Notes: generated by a model from the sequence alone, not told the origin. DNA of 64,000 bases from Chitinophagaceae bacterium (GCA_019638615.1 JAHBTL010000004.1:1-64000); one strand, 5' to 3'; counted from the stretch's first letter, positions 44,129 through 53,509 are shown. Numbers and translations: made by a program.

Positions 44129-44971
44129 ATGAGCACTGCTGCTAAAAAAATATTGCTGCATGAACGGCTGAACCAAATACACGAAAAATACAGGAGTGAT
44201 TTACAACCAATACCTTTTAAAAGCAGCGCCCAGGAATGGATCAGCAACCTTATCGCTTTACTGTTCCCGGTAAATGCGGATAAGCCTTTTACTACACTTG
44301 ATATAATGGAGATCGGGCTGCAGTTGCGGCATTTGCTTTCTCCGTTGGAAAACGTAATCAGCTCAGTTGATGATGCCGCAAACACTTTTTTCAGCCGGGT
44401 GCCGGATATTTTTGAAGAATTACAAAAAGACGCACAGGGAATTCTGGCATTCGATCCTGCCGCTCATTCCATTGAGGAAGTATTTGCCGCCTATCCCGGA
44501 TTTTATGCGGTAGCTGTATATCGCTTCTCACACGAATTGTACAAATTAAAAATTCCTGTGCTGCCAAGGTTGATTTCCGAATATGCACATAGTATAACCG
44601 GTATTGATATTAATCCGGGTGCGGAAATAGGCTCCGGCCTTTTTATTGACCACGGTACAGGAGTAGTGATAGGCGAAACCTGTGTAATTGGCAATAACGT
44701 AAAAATATACCAGGGTGTAACGCTCGGCGCATTGAATGTGTCAAAAATACAGGCACATATCAAACGGCATCCTACTATAGGGGATAACGTGGTAATTTAC
44801 TCCGGTACAACCATACTCGGCGGCAAAACAATTATCGGTCACGATTCAATCATTGGCGGCAACGTATGGCTTACAGAAAGTGTGCCGCCTTATTCTTTAG
44901 TTTATCACAAAAGCGAGGTTCGTGTGCGATCCAATAATGATTTTGATGAAGGAATCAATTTTACGATATAG
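44129..44971 (+). CDS. cysE: serine O-acetyltransferase (EpsC/CysE type)
   Basis: A 280-residue enzyme making O-acetylserine from serine and acetyl-CoA. The long N-terminal helical domain (about 1-150) is usual for the Bacteroidota/EpsC form. The left-handed beta-helix follows with hexapeptide turns: INPGAEIGSGLFIDHGTGVVIGE (catalytic His in IDHGTG), VIGNNVKIYQGVTLGAL, the HPTIGDNVVIYSGTTILGGKTIIG run and the C-terminal hook. It lies 64 bases after cysM in the same direction; the gap has a stuttering ggtaaaggt-like sequence only. Confidence 0.9.
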   Translation: MSTAAKKILLHERLNQIHEKYRSDLQPIPFKSSAQEWISNLIALLFPVNADKPFTTLDIMEIGLQLRHLLSPLENVISSVDDAANTFFSRVPDIFEELQKDAQGILAFDPAAHSIEEVFAAYPGFYAVAVYRFSHELYKLKIPVLPRLISEYAHSITGIDINPGAEIGSGLFIDHGTGVVIGETCVIGNNVKIYQGVTLGALNVSKIQAHIKRHPTIGDNVVIYSGTTILGGKTIIGHDSIIGGNVWLTESVPPYSLVYHKSEVRVRSNNDFDEGINFTI

Positions 44972-45055
44972 CATAATGCAAATAACCCTGTGTGCTTGCT
45001 TTGCACATAAAGGTTACTAAATCAACCGGATTTATTTTACCTTAGACTTAAAAAG

Positions 45056-45071
45056 TTATCATCTTTGATAA
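45056..45071. promoter_or_regulatory. ttatca-N4-tgataa dyad upstream of the encapsulin gene
   Basis: A perfect 6-base dyad (45056-45061, 45066-45071) lies about 50 bases before the encapsulin ATG, in a 150-base gap that also has a small gtgc...gcac hairpin after cysE. It could be a separate operator allowing encapsulin expression apart from the upstream genes. It is unlike the gtcta-N9-tagac sites. Confidence 0.3.
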
Positions 45072-45121
45072 ACAAACCTGTAAGACTTACTTAACAAAAT
45101 CAATAAACTAAATTTCATACA

Positions 45122-46048
45122 ATGGCCGAAACTAAAATCCAGCAACAAACTGCCCTTGGCGATGTAGCCGCCCGGCAGCTTGCTATTGCCACCCGCACAG
45201 TTCCGCAAATGGTAACCATTACTCCCAGGTGGCTCACCCGGCTTTTAAACTGGATACCGGTAGAATCAGGGGTATACCGTTTGAACAAAGTAAAAAATGC
45301 TACGCAAATTGAAGTGGATTGCTCTTCAAGAGATGAAAAAGTGCTGCCGCAAACTTTTGTAGATTATATTGAAAACCCCAGGGAATACAATCTTGCTGCG
45401 GTACAAACCATTGTAGATGTACATACCCGTGTATCCGACCTGTACAGCAAGCCTTATAACCAGATATCGGAACAGTTAAGGCTTGCTATAGAAACGATTA
45501 AAGAACGCCAGGAGAGCGAGCTGATCAACAATGCAGGCTATGGTTTGCTGCACAGCGTGGCAGCCGGCCAGCGCATTAAAACACGCACTGGCTCACCCAC
45601 ACCTGATGACCTGGACGACCTGATTGCCAAAGTGTGGAAAGAACCGGGCTTCTTCCTGTTGCATCCGTTGGCCATTGCCGCATTCGGCAGGGAATGTACA
45701 CGCCGTGGTGTTCCTCCTCCTACAGTTTCTTTGTTCGGTTCGCAATTCCTTACCTGGAGAGGCATCCCCCTGATCCCTTCCGATAAATTGCCGGTAGTAA
45801 AAGGCAAATCAAAGATCATTTTGTTGCGCACAGGCGAAACGAAGCAGGGCGTAGTAGGATTATTTCAGCCTGGTCTGCAGGGAGAACAAACGCCCGGGCT
45901 CTCTGTCCGTTTTATGGGCATTAATGAAAAAGCCATCGCATCATACCTTGTATCGTTATACTGTTCATTAGCAGTATTGGTGGATGATGCCATTGCCGTA
46001 CTGGATGATGTTGAAATCGGTAATTACCATGAGTACAAATACAAATAA
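45122..46048 (+). CDS. srpI: family 2A encapsulin shell protein (SrpI type)
   Basis: A 308-residue HK97-fold shell protein. The SrpI pattern is seen throughout: N-terminal arm with ALGDVAARQLAIATRTVPQM, ITPRWLTRLLNWIPVESGVYRLN, the E-loop area, KPYNQISEQLRLAIETIKERQE helix, the P-domain with TPDDLDDLIAKVWKEPGFFLLHPLAIAAFGREC, and LFGSQFLTWRGIPLIPSDKLP. Family 2A shells form icosahedral compartments that enclose a cysteine desulfurase and have been shown to store sulfur. The cargo gene follows with a 20-base overlap, so shell and cargo are translationally coupled. Confidence 0.93.
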   Translation: MAETKIQQQTALGDVAARQLAIATRTVPQMVTITPRWLTRLLNWIPVESGVYRLNKVKNATQIEVDCSSRDEKVLPQTFVDYIENPREYNLAAVQTIVDVHTRVSDLYSKPYNQISEQLRLAIETIKERQESELINNAGYGLLHSVAAGQRIKTRTGSPTPDDLDDLIAKVWKEPGFFLLHPLAIAAFGRECTRRGVPPPTVSLFGSQFLTWRGIPLIPSDKLPVVKGKSKIILLRTGETKQGVVGLFQPGLQGEQTPGLSVRFMGINEKAIASYLVSLYCSLAVLVDDAIAVLDDVEIGNYHEYKYK

Positions 46049-48101
46049 TCTTCCCCCGGTTGAAGCATTGCAGGAATTGGCCAACCAGTTCTTTAAAGCT
46101 TTGCCGAACGAAGTGCCTAAAGAAATTTCGCTGGATCCGTACGAACACCCGCGTGCAACAGCGTTCGCCAAATCAATTACAGGAGAAGGTTTTGTTCCCG
46201 GGGCAAATGTCCCTGCTGATGATACATTGGTTCAGTCCGGAGCGCCGGTTCCGTTTGCAGCAGCCGGTCCCTTCAGCGGAATAGCTGCACCACCATCCGC
46301 AACAGGACTGGGAGTATCTTCTACCATCGCAGACTATGGCAACCCACATAATACTTCTCCTGGTGTTGAGCAAGGGAACAATTATCCGCCGCCGGGAAAT
46401 TTACCCTTCTCTAATAATGGTATCCCTGTTTTCGTGGCCGGAAGTGGCATATCACCTTCATCCTCCCCTTATTCTGCGCCAGGTGCAACAAACCCTGGCT
46501 TAACTCCGGGATATGAACAAACAAAACCTGATCAATCTAATTTGAGTGGTGGCGTACCTGCGTCTGTAGCAGGTAGTGGCGCATCTCCATCGTATGTACA
46601 TCAGCAGGAGAATTTCAGCATTAAAGAACCGGTAACCAGCTTCCCGGACTCCAATATTGATAAGCCTGCCGGCTCAAAAGATGTATTTGCATTGCCTTAT
46701 ACTGATGAGCAGCCCTATTGGTCGGATGTTGAATCCATTCTTAAATTGATCAATATAAGTGACGCTCCCGCCGGCACTTTACATTCGCCTTTGTTACAAG
46801 CTGCTGATATACCTGCACCTTCGTTTTACTTTTTACAGAGCCACCGGCAGCCGGCGGGGAATGGGCAGTTAGGCGGCTTTACCTCAGGCTTTGATGCCTA
46901 TAACATAAAAAGAGACTTCCCTGTTCTTAATGAAAAGGTAAATGGCAAATCGCTTGTTTGGTTAGACAATGCAGCTACCACGCAAAAGCCGCAAGCTGTA
47001 ATTGACAGGCTGAGCTATTTCTATCAGCACGAAAACTCCAATATACACCGTGCCGCGCATGAGCTGGCGGCCAGGGCTACAGATGCATACGAAGCAGCAC
47101 GAAAAAAAGTACAGCATTTCCTCGGCGCAAAATCACCCAACGAAATCATTTTTGTACGCGGCGCTACGGAAGCGATCAATCTTGTTGCACAAAGCTGGGG
47201 CGACCAGTATTTGAAAAGCGGTGATGAAATTATTGTCAGTTACCTGGAACACCATGCCAATATAGTACCGTGGAAAAGGATTGCTGATAAAAAAGGGTTA
47301 ACGCTGAAAGTAATTCCTGTAGATGATGACGGGCAGATTTTATTGGACGAATATGCAAAGCTGCTGGGCTCCAAAACAAAACTGGTTGCTTTCACACAGG
47401 TGTCTAATGCGTTGGGCACTGTAACTCCGGCCGAACAAATGGTGGCTATGGCACATGCAGCCGGCGCTAAAGTGTTGGTTGACGGAGCGCAATCTGTTTC
47501 GCATATGCCGGTGAATGTGCAGACGCTTGACGCGGACTGGTTTGTATTTTCCGGGCATAAAGTATTCGGACCTACAGGCATTGGCGTGGTATACGGTAAA
47601 GAAGATTTATTAAATGCTACCGAACCCTGGCAGGGTGGAGGTAATATGATCCGGGATGTAACTTTTGAAAAGATACAGTATCATAAAGCACCCAACCGCT
47701 TTGAAGCAGGCACCGGTAATATAGCGGACGCAGTAGGACTGGGCGCGGCAATAGATTATGTTGCACAGTTGGGCATGGCTAATATCAGTGCGTATGAACA
47801 TGCGCTGCTGGAGTATGCCACTTACCACTTAAAACAAATACCCGGCATCCGGCTTATTGGCACGGCAGCTCACAAAGCGAGCGTGTTATCCTTTACGTTG
47901 AAAGGTTATTCTAACGATGATGTTGGAAAAGCGCTGAACCGGGAAGGTATAGCCGTGCGTACCGGCCACCATTGCGCACAGCCGATCTTACGCAGAATGG
48001 GCGTGGAAACTACCGTACGCCCCTCACTGGCATTTTACAATACCTGTGAAGATGTTGACAGGTTAGTTGCGGTTGTGAAAGGGCTGGCGATAAATAAATG
48101 A
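46029..48101 (+). CDS. encapsulin-cargo cysteine desulfurase (SufS-like) with long disordered N terminus
   Basis: A 690-residue protein. Residues 291-690 form a SufS-type PLP domain: LDNAATTQKP, EHHANIVPW, VDGAQSVSHMP, the PLP lysine Lys511 in FSGHKVFGPTG and the persulfide cysteine Cys649 in RTGHHCAQP. Residues 1-290 are low-complexity, rich in Pro, Gly, Ser and Ala, the form of the family 2A cargo-loading region. Conserved-looking islands are an N-terminal amphipathic helix (PPVEALQELANQFFKAL), GFVPGANVPA, two copies of VAGSG-x-SPS (137-144 and 180-188) and FYFLQSHRQP. It takes sulfur from cysteine inside the shell. The ATG at 46029 overlaps the shell gene. Confidence 0.93.
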   Translation: MSTNTNNLPPVEALQELANQFFKALPNEVPKEISLDPYEHPRATAFAKSITGEGFVPGANVPADDTLVQSGAPVPFAAAGPFSGIAAPPSATGLGVSSTIADYGNPHNTSPGVEQGNNYPPPGNLPFSNNGIPVFVAGSGISPSSSPYSAPGATNPGLTPGYEQTKPDQSNLSGGVPASVAGSGASPSYVHQQENFSIKEPVTSFPDSNIDKPAGSKDVFALPYTDEQPYWSDVESILKLINISDAPAGTLHSPLLQAADIPAPSFYFLQSHRQPAGNGQLGGFTSGFDAYNIKRDFPVLNEKVNGKSLVWLDNAATTQKPQAVIDRLSYFYQHENSNIHRAAHELAARATDAYEAARKKVQHFLGAKSPNEIIFVRGATEAINLVAQSWGDQYLKSGDEIIVSYLEHHANIVPWKRIADKKGLTLKVIPVDDDGQILLDEYAKLLGSKTKLVAFTQVSNALGTVTPAEQMVAMAHAAGAKVLVDGAQSVSHMPVNVQTLDADWFVFSGHKVFGPTGIGVVYGKEDLLNATEPWQGGGNMIRDVTFEKIQYHKAPNRFEAGTGNIADAVGLGAAIDYVAQLGMANISAYEHALLEYATYHLKQIPGIRLIGTAAHKASVLSFTLKGYSNDDVGKALNREGIAVRTGHHCAQPILRRMGVETTVRPSLAFYNTCEDVDRLVAVVKGLAINK

Positions 48102-48445
48102 ATTTTTTTAGGAAGATTACTCAAAATTTTGAAATAAAGCCGTACTTTGCACGATCATAGTTCCTGCCGGGATGTTCGTAAATGACGCCCTGCATATTCA
48201 AAACTCTTTCTTCTGAAAAACCATGATTCACTACCCCTGTAAGATCGTATAAGCTGTTTACCTGCAGGTAATCAATGCCTGCAAATGTAAATGTATTCTG
48301 ATCCAAGACCGTTGAAGAGAGAAATCAATTTTAGTTGTTGTATATCTGTTATCTGGGCATCTTATAATGTTGCATAATGCAATAGAATATAATCCGGGGA
48401 AATGATGTATTGCTAAGCAAATACTGTTATAGTTATACTGTTGCT
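48102..48445. other. intergenic gap with no convincing gene
   Basis: This 344-base gap follows the cargo gene. A T-run (aattttttta, 48100-48110) could end the operon but has no clear stem. A 61-codon minus-strand frame (48121-48306) has no start context, partner or recognised family, so it is not called. The right part holds the presumed promoter of the M43 protease; no sure promoter motif was found. Confidence 0.4.
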
Positions 48446-51400
48446 ATGAAAACTATTTGTTATATTATCTGGGTTGCTGTTTTTTTATCTTTTACCATAA
48501 GCCCCGTATCAGCTCAGCCAATTTGCGGATTTGACAGCTTGCATAAGTTGCGGCAGGAATCATCTTTCGGTTTGTATCAAAAGATGTTGCAAAACGAAAA
48601 AAAAATAGCTTCCTTTATACAGCAACGCCGGTTATCCGGGCAGTCTCACCGCGCCAAAAACGAGATCGCTTATATTCCTGTAGTGATCCATATACTTCAT
48701 ACCGGCGGACCGGTGGGCTCGAAATACAATCCTTCAGACGAGCAAATAATGAGCGCTGTTGATTATTTGAATGAAGTATTCAGTGGTACGCATCCTTCGC
48801 TTACTCCCGCCGGAAAAGACGCAGCCGGAGATATTGGCATACGTTTTATGCTGGCGCAACGCGATCCTGATTGCAATCCAACCAATGGAATTCACCGGAT
48901 AGATATGTCGAGAAATGACACTTATGTATCTGAAGGAGTAAGCAGCAATGATTATGTGGCTGACGTGGCCTTTAAAACTCCCATTGCCTGGGACAGGCAG
49001 CAGTATTATAATATTTATGTAGTAAATAAAATCAATGGGCAGGATGGTAGCTCAGGCCAATTTATTGCTGGGTATGCGTACCTGCCTATGGACGATATAG
49101 TAGATGGCACTGTGATGCTTGCTACACAGATGAAAGCCGATACAAGAACGTTGCCGCACGAGATCGGTCATGCTTTTAATCTCTATCACCCGTTTGAAGG
49201 ATCGGGCAGTAAAACAAAATGCCCCGTGGGGCCGGGCGACAGAGTAGATGATACCGATCCTATTTCGTACAATGCAACTGTCGCGGGAGTAGTGGACTTT
49301 ACCTGCCGAACCGGTAATAATAGCTGTAACGGCGGAGTAAAATTCAACAGGCGTACCGAAAGTAATTTTATGAATTACACCCACTGCTATACTCTTTTTA
49401 CGCCGGGACAAAAAGAGCGTATGCAGGCTACACTGGAGTTGGATGAAAGAAGATCTTTGATTACATCTGCGGCTTTATTACGACCCGATGAAGCTCCCAT
49501 CTGCCATCCTAAAATTAATTTTGAGCGACCTGAGGCAACGGTGAGAGCTTTACGTGAAAGAAAAGCCGGGTGTCGTGCGTTTAAAGATTATACTTTTAAT
49601 TTAACAATAGGGAATGCTCCCAGTAAGAAAGCCAGCGTAACCTTAAAAATCAGACCAGCAACAACGGCCCTGGAAGGATATGATTTCGATTTCCCCCGGG
49701 GAAAAGAGATTGAATTCCCTGCCGGAGCATTCCAAAGCAAAGCATTTACCATCCGGGTTTACGATAATGGAAGTCCTCGGCCGGAGAAAAAGATACTGCT
49801 TGACTTTTCGGTGGATAATAATGGCGGTGATGCAAGGAAAGGTACAGCATTCCCCAGAATGGATATACTGCTCAAAACAATTGACCATCGCCCGCTGGAG
49901 CCCGGTACAGCCGGGGAGGCGACTGTGGGTATATACGATTTTGTGATCAATAATGCTAAAACTTTTGACGCTTCTGTCATACGTCAGAAAACACAAATTC
50001 TTTACCAGGCAAATGAACTGGAAGCTGTGGGTATGCAGGCAGGATTGATTAAGAGTATAAGCTTTTACCTCGAAAAACAATCTACCCGTGCGTATAAAAA
50101 TCTAAAGGTTAAAATGGGACAAACCAATCTGGAGGCCATTGTCGAGGATGGGAATGTTAATCCGGCGGTTAACTTAACAGAAGTACTTAATTTACCCAGC
50201 TACAACAGTGTAGACGGCTGGAATGATTTTTTATTTCAAACGCCTTTTAGATGGAATGGCATTGATAATATTGTGGTAGAGCTGTGTTTCGATAATAAGA
50301 CAGAGGCTGAAGATGATATTGATGTGATAAGGGCTTACAGTGATGGAAGCCCCGAAACGGATGCAAACATGATTGTTGCGGAAGATATTGATTGCGCGGC
50401 TGAGTATACAGGTACAACGTTTTATCAGGCCGGTATTAAACCGGTAGCCAGGTTTACATACCATTTGTTAGGCAACCCGGTGCGAAATTCAAATGTTTCC
50501 TCCCGTACTGAGCATTTGGGCCCCTATAGCGAGGTGTATTTTTATGATAATTCTTCACCGGCAAAAATATTAGGAAAAATAAAAAATTTGAGCGACTGGA
50601 ATTATGGCTGTACGAATATCAGGGTAGACAGGAGCGGCAATACTGCTGCCGAATTCTGGAATAACGTGCCTGCTCAATATTTAATGCGGAAAACTTTTTT
50701 TGTTAATCCCCAGTTTAATAACCCGGATGGTAATTTTGAAATAACGTTATATTATACACAGGCAGAAAAAAATGGTTATGAAGCCACTACCGGTAATAAC
50801 TGGAATAACATTAAGGTGGTAAAAACAGCGGTTCCGGTAAGTGACATCACTCCTGCGGATCCTCAAACCGATAAGGTAGAAATAAACGGGAATGTAGAGC
50901 GTGCCGCTTACGGAGAAGACTACATGCTAAAGGCTGTTTTTCAATCAGGTATGTCGGGCTTTTCAGCCGGGATGATCAACACGATACTACCGGTTACATG
51001 GCTCGATTTTAAAGCTGTAGTAAAGAACGGGGATGTGTTGCTGAATTGGTCTACGGCCATGGAAATGAATAACAGTCATTATGAAATAGAAGTGAGTAAG
51101 AACGGCATTGATTTCGGATGGCTTGCCTCTGTACCTTCAAAGGGTAACAGTGATGCAGCAACCGGTTACGAATACCTTCATACACGTCCTTTATTTAAAG
51201 AGCTTTTTTACCGTTTGAAACAGGTTGATCATGATGGCGTTTATTCGTATAGCAAAACGATCCATCTTTCAATTGCAAATGACAGGCGAATGCCATACAT
51301 TTACCCGGTTCCCTCTGCAAATAATATTACAGTGCATTTTGGGCAACCTGCGCTGAATGCTGTAATAGAACTCTTTAGCAGCGATATGAAATTGCTGTAT

Positions 51401-51526
51401 ACCGAAAAGACGACCGGACTGTTGCTCAGCAAACAACTGGATTTAAACGGGCTGTCTTCGGGAACTTATTTTATACGTTTAACCGCTGCAAAAAGGAAAG
51501 ATGTAATGCGTTTCATTAAATACTGA
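48446..51526 (+). CDS. secreted M43 (pappalysin-type) metalloprotease with type IX sorting domain
   Basis: A 1026-residue secreted protease. Signal peptide to about residue 23 (SPVSAQ). The M43 catalytic domain spans about 75-350; zinc site His238-Glu239-x-x-His242 with third ligand His248 (HEIGHAFNLYH) and a later FMNYTH Met-turn. The middle (about 380-930) is a series of beta-sandwich segments. The last 80 residues are a type A Por sorting domain (YPVPSANNITVHF to GTYFIRLTA), so export is through the type IX system to the surface or medium. The start at 48446 gives a clean signal. It is monocistronic. Confidence 0.9.
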   Translation: MKTICYIIWVAVFLSFTISPVSAQPICGFDSLHKLRQESSFGLYQKMLQNEKKIASFIQQRRLSGQSHRAKNEIAYIPVVIHILHTGGPVGSKYNPSDEQIMSAVDYLNEVFSGTHPSLTPAGKDAAGDIGIRFMLAQRDPDCNPTNGIHRIDMSRNDTYVSEGVSSNDYVADVAFKTPIAWDRQQYYNIYVVNKINGQDGSSGQFIAGYAYLPMDDIVDGTVMLATQMKADTRTLPHEIGHAFNLYHPFEGSGSKTKCPVGPGDRVDDTDPISYNATVAGVVDFTCRTGNNSCNGGVKFNRRTESNFMNYTHCYTLFTPGQKERMQATLELDERRSLITSAALLRPDEAPICHPKINFERPEATVRALRERKAGCRAFKDYTFNLTIGNAPSKKASVTLKIRPATTALEGYDFDFPRGKEIEFPAGAFQSKAFTIRVYDNGSPRPEKKILLDFSVDNNGGDARKGTAFPRMDILLKTIDHRPLEPGTAGEATVGIYDFVINNAKTFDASVIRQKTQILYQANELEAVGMQAGLIKSISFYLEKQSTRAYKNLKVKMGQTNLEAIVEDGNVNPAVNLTEVLNLPSYNSVDGWNDFLFQTPFRWNGIDNIVVELCFDNKTEAEDDIDVIRAYSDGSPETDANMIVAEDIDCAAEYTGTTFYQAGIKPVARFTYHLLGNPVRNSNVSSRTEHLGPYSEVYFYDNSSPAKILGKIKNLSDWNYGCTNIRVDRSGNTAAEFWNNVPAQYLMRKTFFVNPQFNNPDGNFEITLYYTQAEKNGYEATTGNNWNNIKVVKTAVPVSDITPADPQTDKVEINGNVERAAYGEDYMLKAVFQSGMSGFSAGMINTILPVTWLDFKAVVKNGDVLLNWSTAMEMNNSHYEIEVSKNGIDFGWLASVPSKGNSDAATGYEYLHTRPLFKELFYRLKQVDHDGVYSYSKTIHLSIANDRRMPYIYPVPSANNITVHFGQPALNAVIELFSSDMKLLYTEKTTGLLLSKQLDLNGLSSGTYFIRLTAAKRKDVMRFIKY

Positions 51527-51628
51527 TGAAGGGGTATTTAGCCGGACAATATCTTTTCTATGTGAAAATTCAGCATACTCCCCGGCTGAATTATTTGTTT
51601 TTTATTAAATTTATCATCTCAATCCGGA

Positions 51629-52237
51629 ATGATATTGTTTAACAGTGTCCATCCATATAATGAACCCGAACTTCTGGCAGCACTGCGGAATGGAAGTGAA
51701 AATGCTTTTACCAGTATCTACCATCACTACAGTGTACCCCTGTATCATAATATATTATCGCTGGTAAAGGATGGGAACACTGCAGAAGAACTGGTGCAGG
51801 ATATATTTTCCAAAATATGGAAACAAAGGGAGAGTATTGCTATTGAAAAAAACTTTGCTGGTTATTTATTTGTAATGGCGCGCAACCGGGTTTTTGATTT
51901 TTTTCAACAGGCTACCCGAGACAAGATTTTGTACGAAAAGATTAAAATTATTGCTTCAGAACAGTACGATCATATTGAGCAGGCTCTTTTTGCCAAAGAA
52001 AATGCGGATCTGCTGCGAAAAGCAATTGCCGCACTGCCTCCTCAACGCCGGAAAGCATTTGAGCTCTGCAAGCTGGAAGGGTTAACATATCGCCAGGCAA
52101 GCGAAGAAATGGGGATATCCCTGTCTACTCTTAAAGACCATATGGTAAATGCGCTTGAAGCCATCCGTACATACATATCTAAAAATGTAGAGGTGGCCGG
52201 TATGCTGGCTTTTTACTGTATTTGTACACAGGGCTAA
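51629..52237 (+). CDS. ECF-type RNA polymerase sigma factor (PUL 3)
   Basis: A 202-residue ECF sigma factor of the FecI-like Bacteroidota group. Region 2: LLAALRNGSENAFTSIYHHY, TAEELVQDIFSKIWKQRESI (about 15-75). Region 4: LPPQRRKAFELCKLEGLTYRQASEEMGISLSTLKDHM (about 135-180). A short C-terminal hydrophobic tail (MLAFYCIC) is present. It pairs with the FecR gene 73 bases on and the STN-bearing SusC after that, so it should switch on PUL 3 when its substrate is taken up. Confidence 0.92.
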   Translation: MILFNSVHPYNEPELLAALRNGSENAFTSIYHHYSVPLYHNILSLVKDGNTAEELVQDIFSKIWKQRESIAIEKNFAGYLFVMARNRVFDFFQQATRDKILYEKIKIIASEQYDHIEQALFAKENADLLRKAIAALPPQRRKAFELCKLEGLTYRQASEEMGISLSTLKDHMVNALEAIRTYISKNVEVAGMLAFYCICTQG

Positions 52238-52310
52238 AATGCTCTAAAAAAATAATTGCTTTCCCGACCGACCTGTTTTCTTTTCCGGCAGTCTTTATTA
52301 AAAAGAAACC

Positions 52311-53327
52311 GTGGAAAATTTCCGGCTTTTCGTAACACTTTTCAACAAATATCTCGATAATCGTTGTCCTCCGGAGGAAACGGAGTACCTGTTTGGACTG
52401 ATGCAATCGGACGAATATCAACGGGCGGCAAATGAAATGATTGAAAGCCGGTTGCAAAGAAACCCGGGTATAAATGATGATCCCATATTAAGAGAGAAGC
52501 TTAATGCCCGGCTGAAGTCTATTTTAACAGCACCCGATCATGCTCCGGCGCCGGTACGCAGGATACATACGTGGAAATGGATTGCTGCCGCAGGTATAGT
52601 ATTAGCTGCTTTTATAAGTATATATCGTTTGGTAACCCCAGCCGTTCCCGGTAAAACTGACCTGCCGGCAAATGAGCCACTGGCTGCTGCTTCGTTAACA
52701 GGTTATACGCGTTATATTACTTTACCGGATGGTAGTTCGGTTGTGCTGCATGCGGGGAGTAAACTTGAATATCCAAATAAATTTACAGGTAAAACGAGAG
52801 AAGTGGCGCTTTCCGGTGAAGCATATTTTGATGTATCTCATAACCCGGAACAACCTTTTATTATTCATACAGGTAAAATAAAAACAACGGTATTGGGTAC
52901 TGCTTTCAATATTAAATCTGATGAAAAGCAGGTAACCGTTTCCGTTACCAGGGGAAAAGTGCGGGTAGAAGACGAGACCAAAGTGCTTGCGGTTCTGACA
53001 CCTGACCAACAGGTGCAGTATAACGTTACGGAAGCTGCAATTGCACATCATACTGTAAATGCCAGCAGCATTGTTACAGGCTGGACAAAGGAGAATATGG
53101 TATTTAATGGCATTACTTTCAAAGAAATAGGAAAAATACTGAGTCAAAGGTATGGAGTACCGGTGCGTTTTGAAACTGAAGGGTTGGAAAAATGTAAGAT
53201 ACGGGCTTCTTTCTCGGGAACCGAAGCATTAGATCATGTAGCGGCTGTGCTAAGCGCTATCAGGAACGGAAGTTTTGAACAACTGCCGGATGGAACCATC
53301 GTGTTTACCGGTGAAGGCTGTGACTGA
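52311..53327 (+). CDS. FecR-family anti-sigma factor (PUL 3)
   Basis: A 338-residue inner-membrane anti-sigma factor starting with GTG at 52311. Cytoplasmic part 1-86, membrane segment at about 87-106 (WKWIAAAGIVLAAFISIY), periplasmic FecR domain at about 130-230 (YITLPDGSSVVLHAGSKLEYP, LSGEAYFDV, TTVLGTAFNIKS) and a C-terminal DUF4974 domain (about 260-335; NMVFNGITFKEIGKILSQRYGV). It holds the ECF factor encoded just upstream until signalled by the STN domain of the next SusC. Confidence 0.92.
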   Translation: MENFRLFVTLFNKYLDNRCPPEETEYLFGLMQSDEYQRAANEMIESRLQRNPGINDDPILREKLNARLKSILTAPDHAPAPVRRIHTWKWIAAAGIVLAAFISIYRLVTPAVPGKTDLPANEPLAAASLTGYTRYITLPDGSSVVLHAGSKLEYPNKFTGKTREVALSGEAYFDVSHNPEQPFIIHTGKIKTTVLGTAFNIKSDEKQVTVSVTRGKVRVEDETKVLAVLTPDQQVQYNVTEAAIAHHTVNASSIVTGWTKENMVFNGITFKEIGKILSQRYGVPVRFETEGLEKCKIRASFSGTEALDHVAAVLSAIRNGSFEQLPDGTIVFTGEGCD

Positions 53328-53427
53328 TAGGAGCTGGTTTAAAAAGCGGCGAAAAGTTATAAAACCAAAATACTTACTGCAATGAAAAAAGAAAATTCTT
53401 CCTGATTATAATGCCGGCGCTATGCCC

Positions 53428-53464
53428 AAAAAAGGCCCCTCGTCCGTGGAAAGATAGAAGGGCC
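53428..53464 (-). terminator. minus-strand intrinsic terminator between fecR and susC
   Basis: On the minus strand an 8-bp stem with one G-U pair (plus 53457-53464 with 53434-53441, 15-base loop) is followed by T6 (plus A-run 53428-53433). No minus-strand gene lies to the right. The position matches the terminator at 4650-4692 in the other sigma/FecR/SusC locus, so both may end an antisense RNA from the susC leader. Confidence 0.55.
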
Positions 53465-53509
53465 TCGTTTCAAACATTAATGTCTAACATTTAAAACCAT
53501 TTGCAATTT

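Noticed and set aside
48121..48306. 61-codon minus-strand frame after the cargo gene
   Set aside because: No start context, no partner gene and no recognisable sequence.
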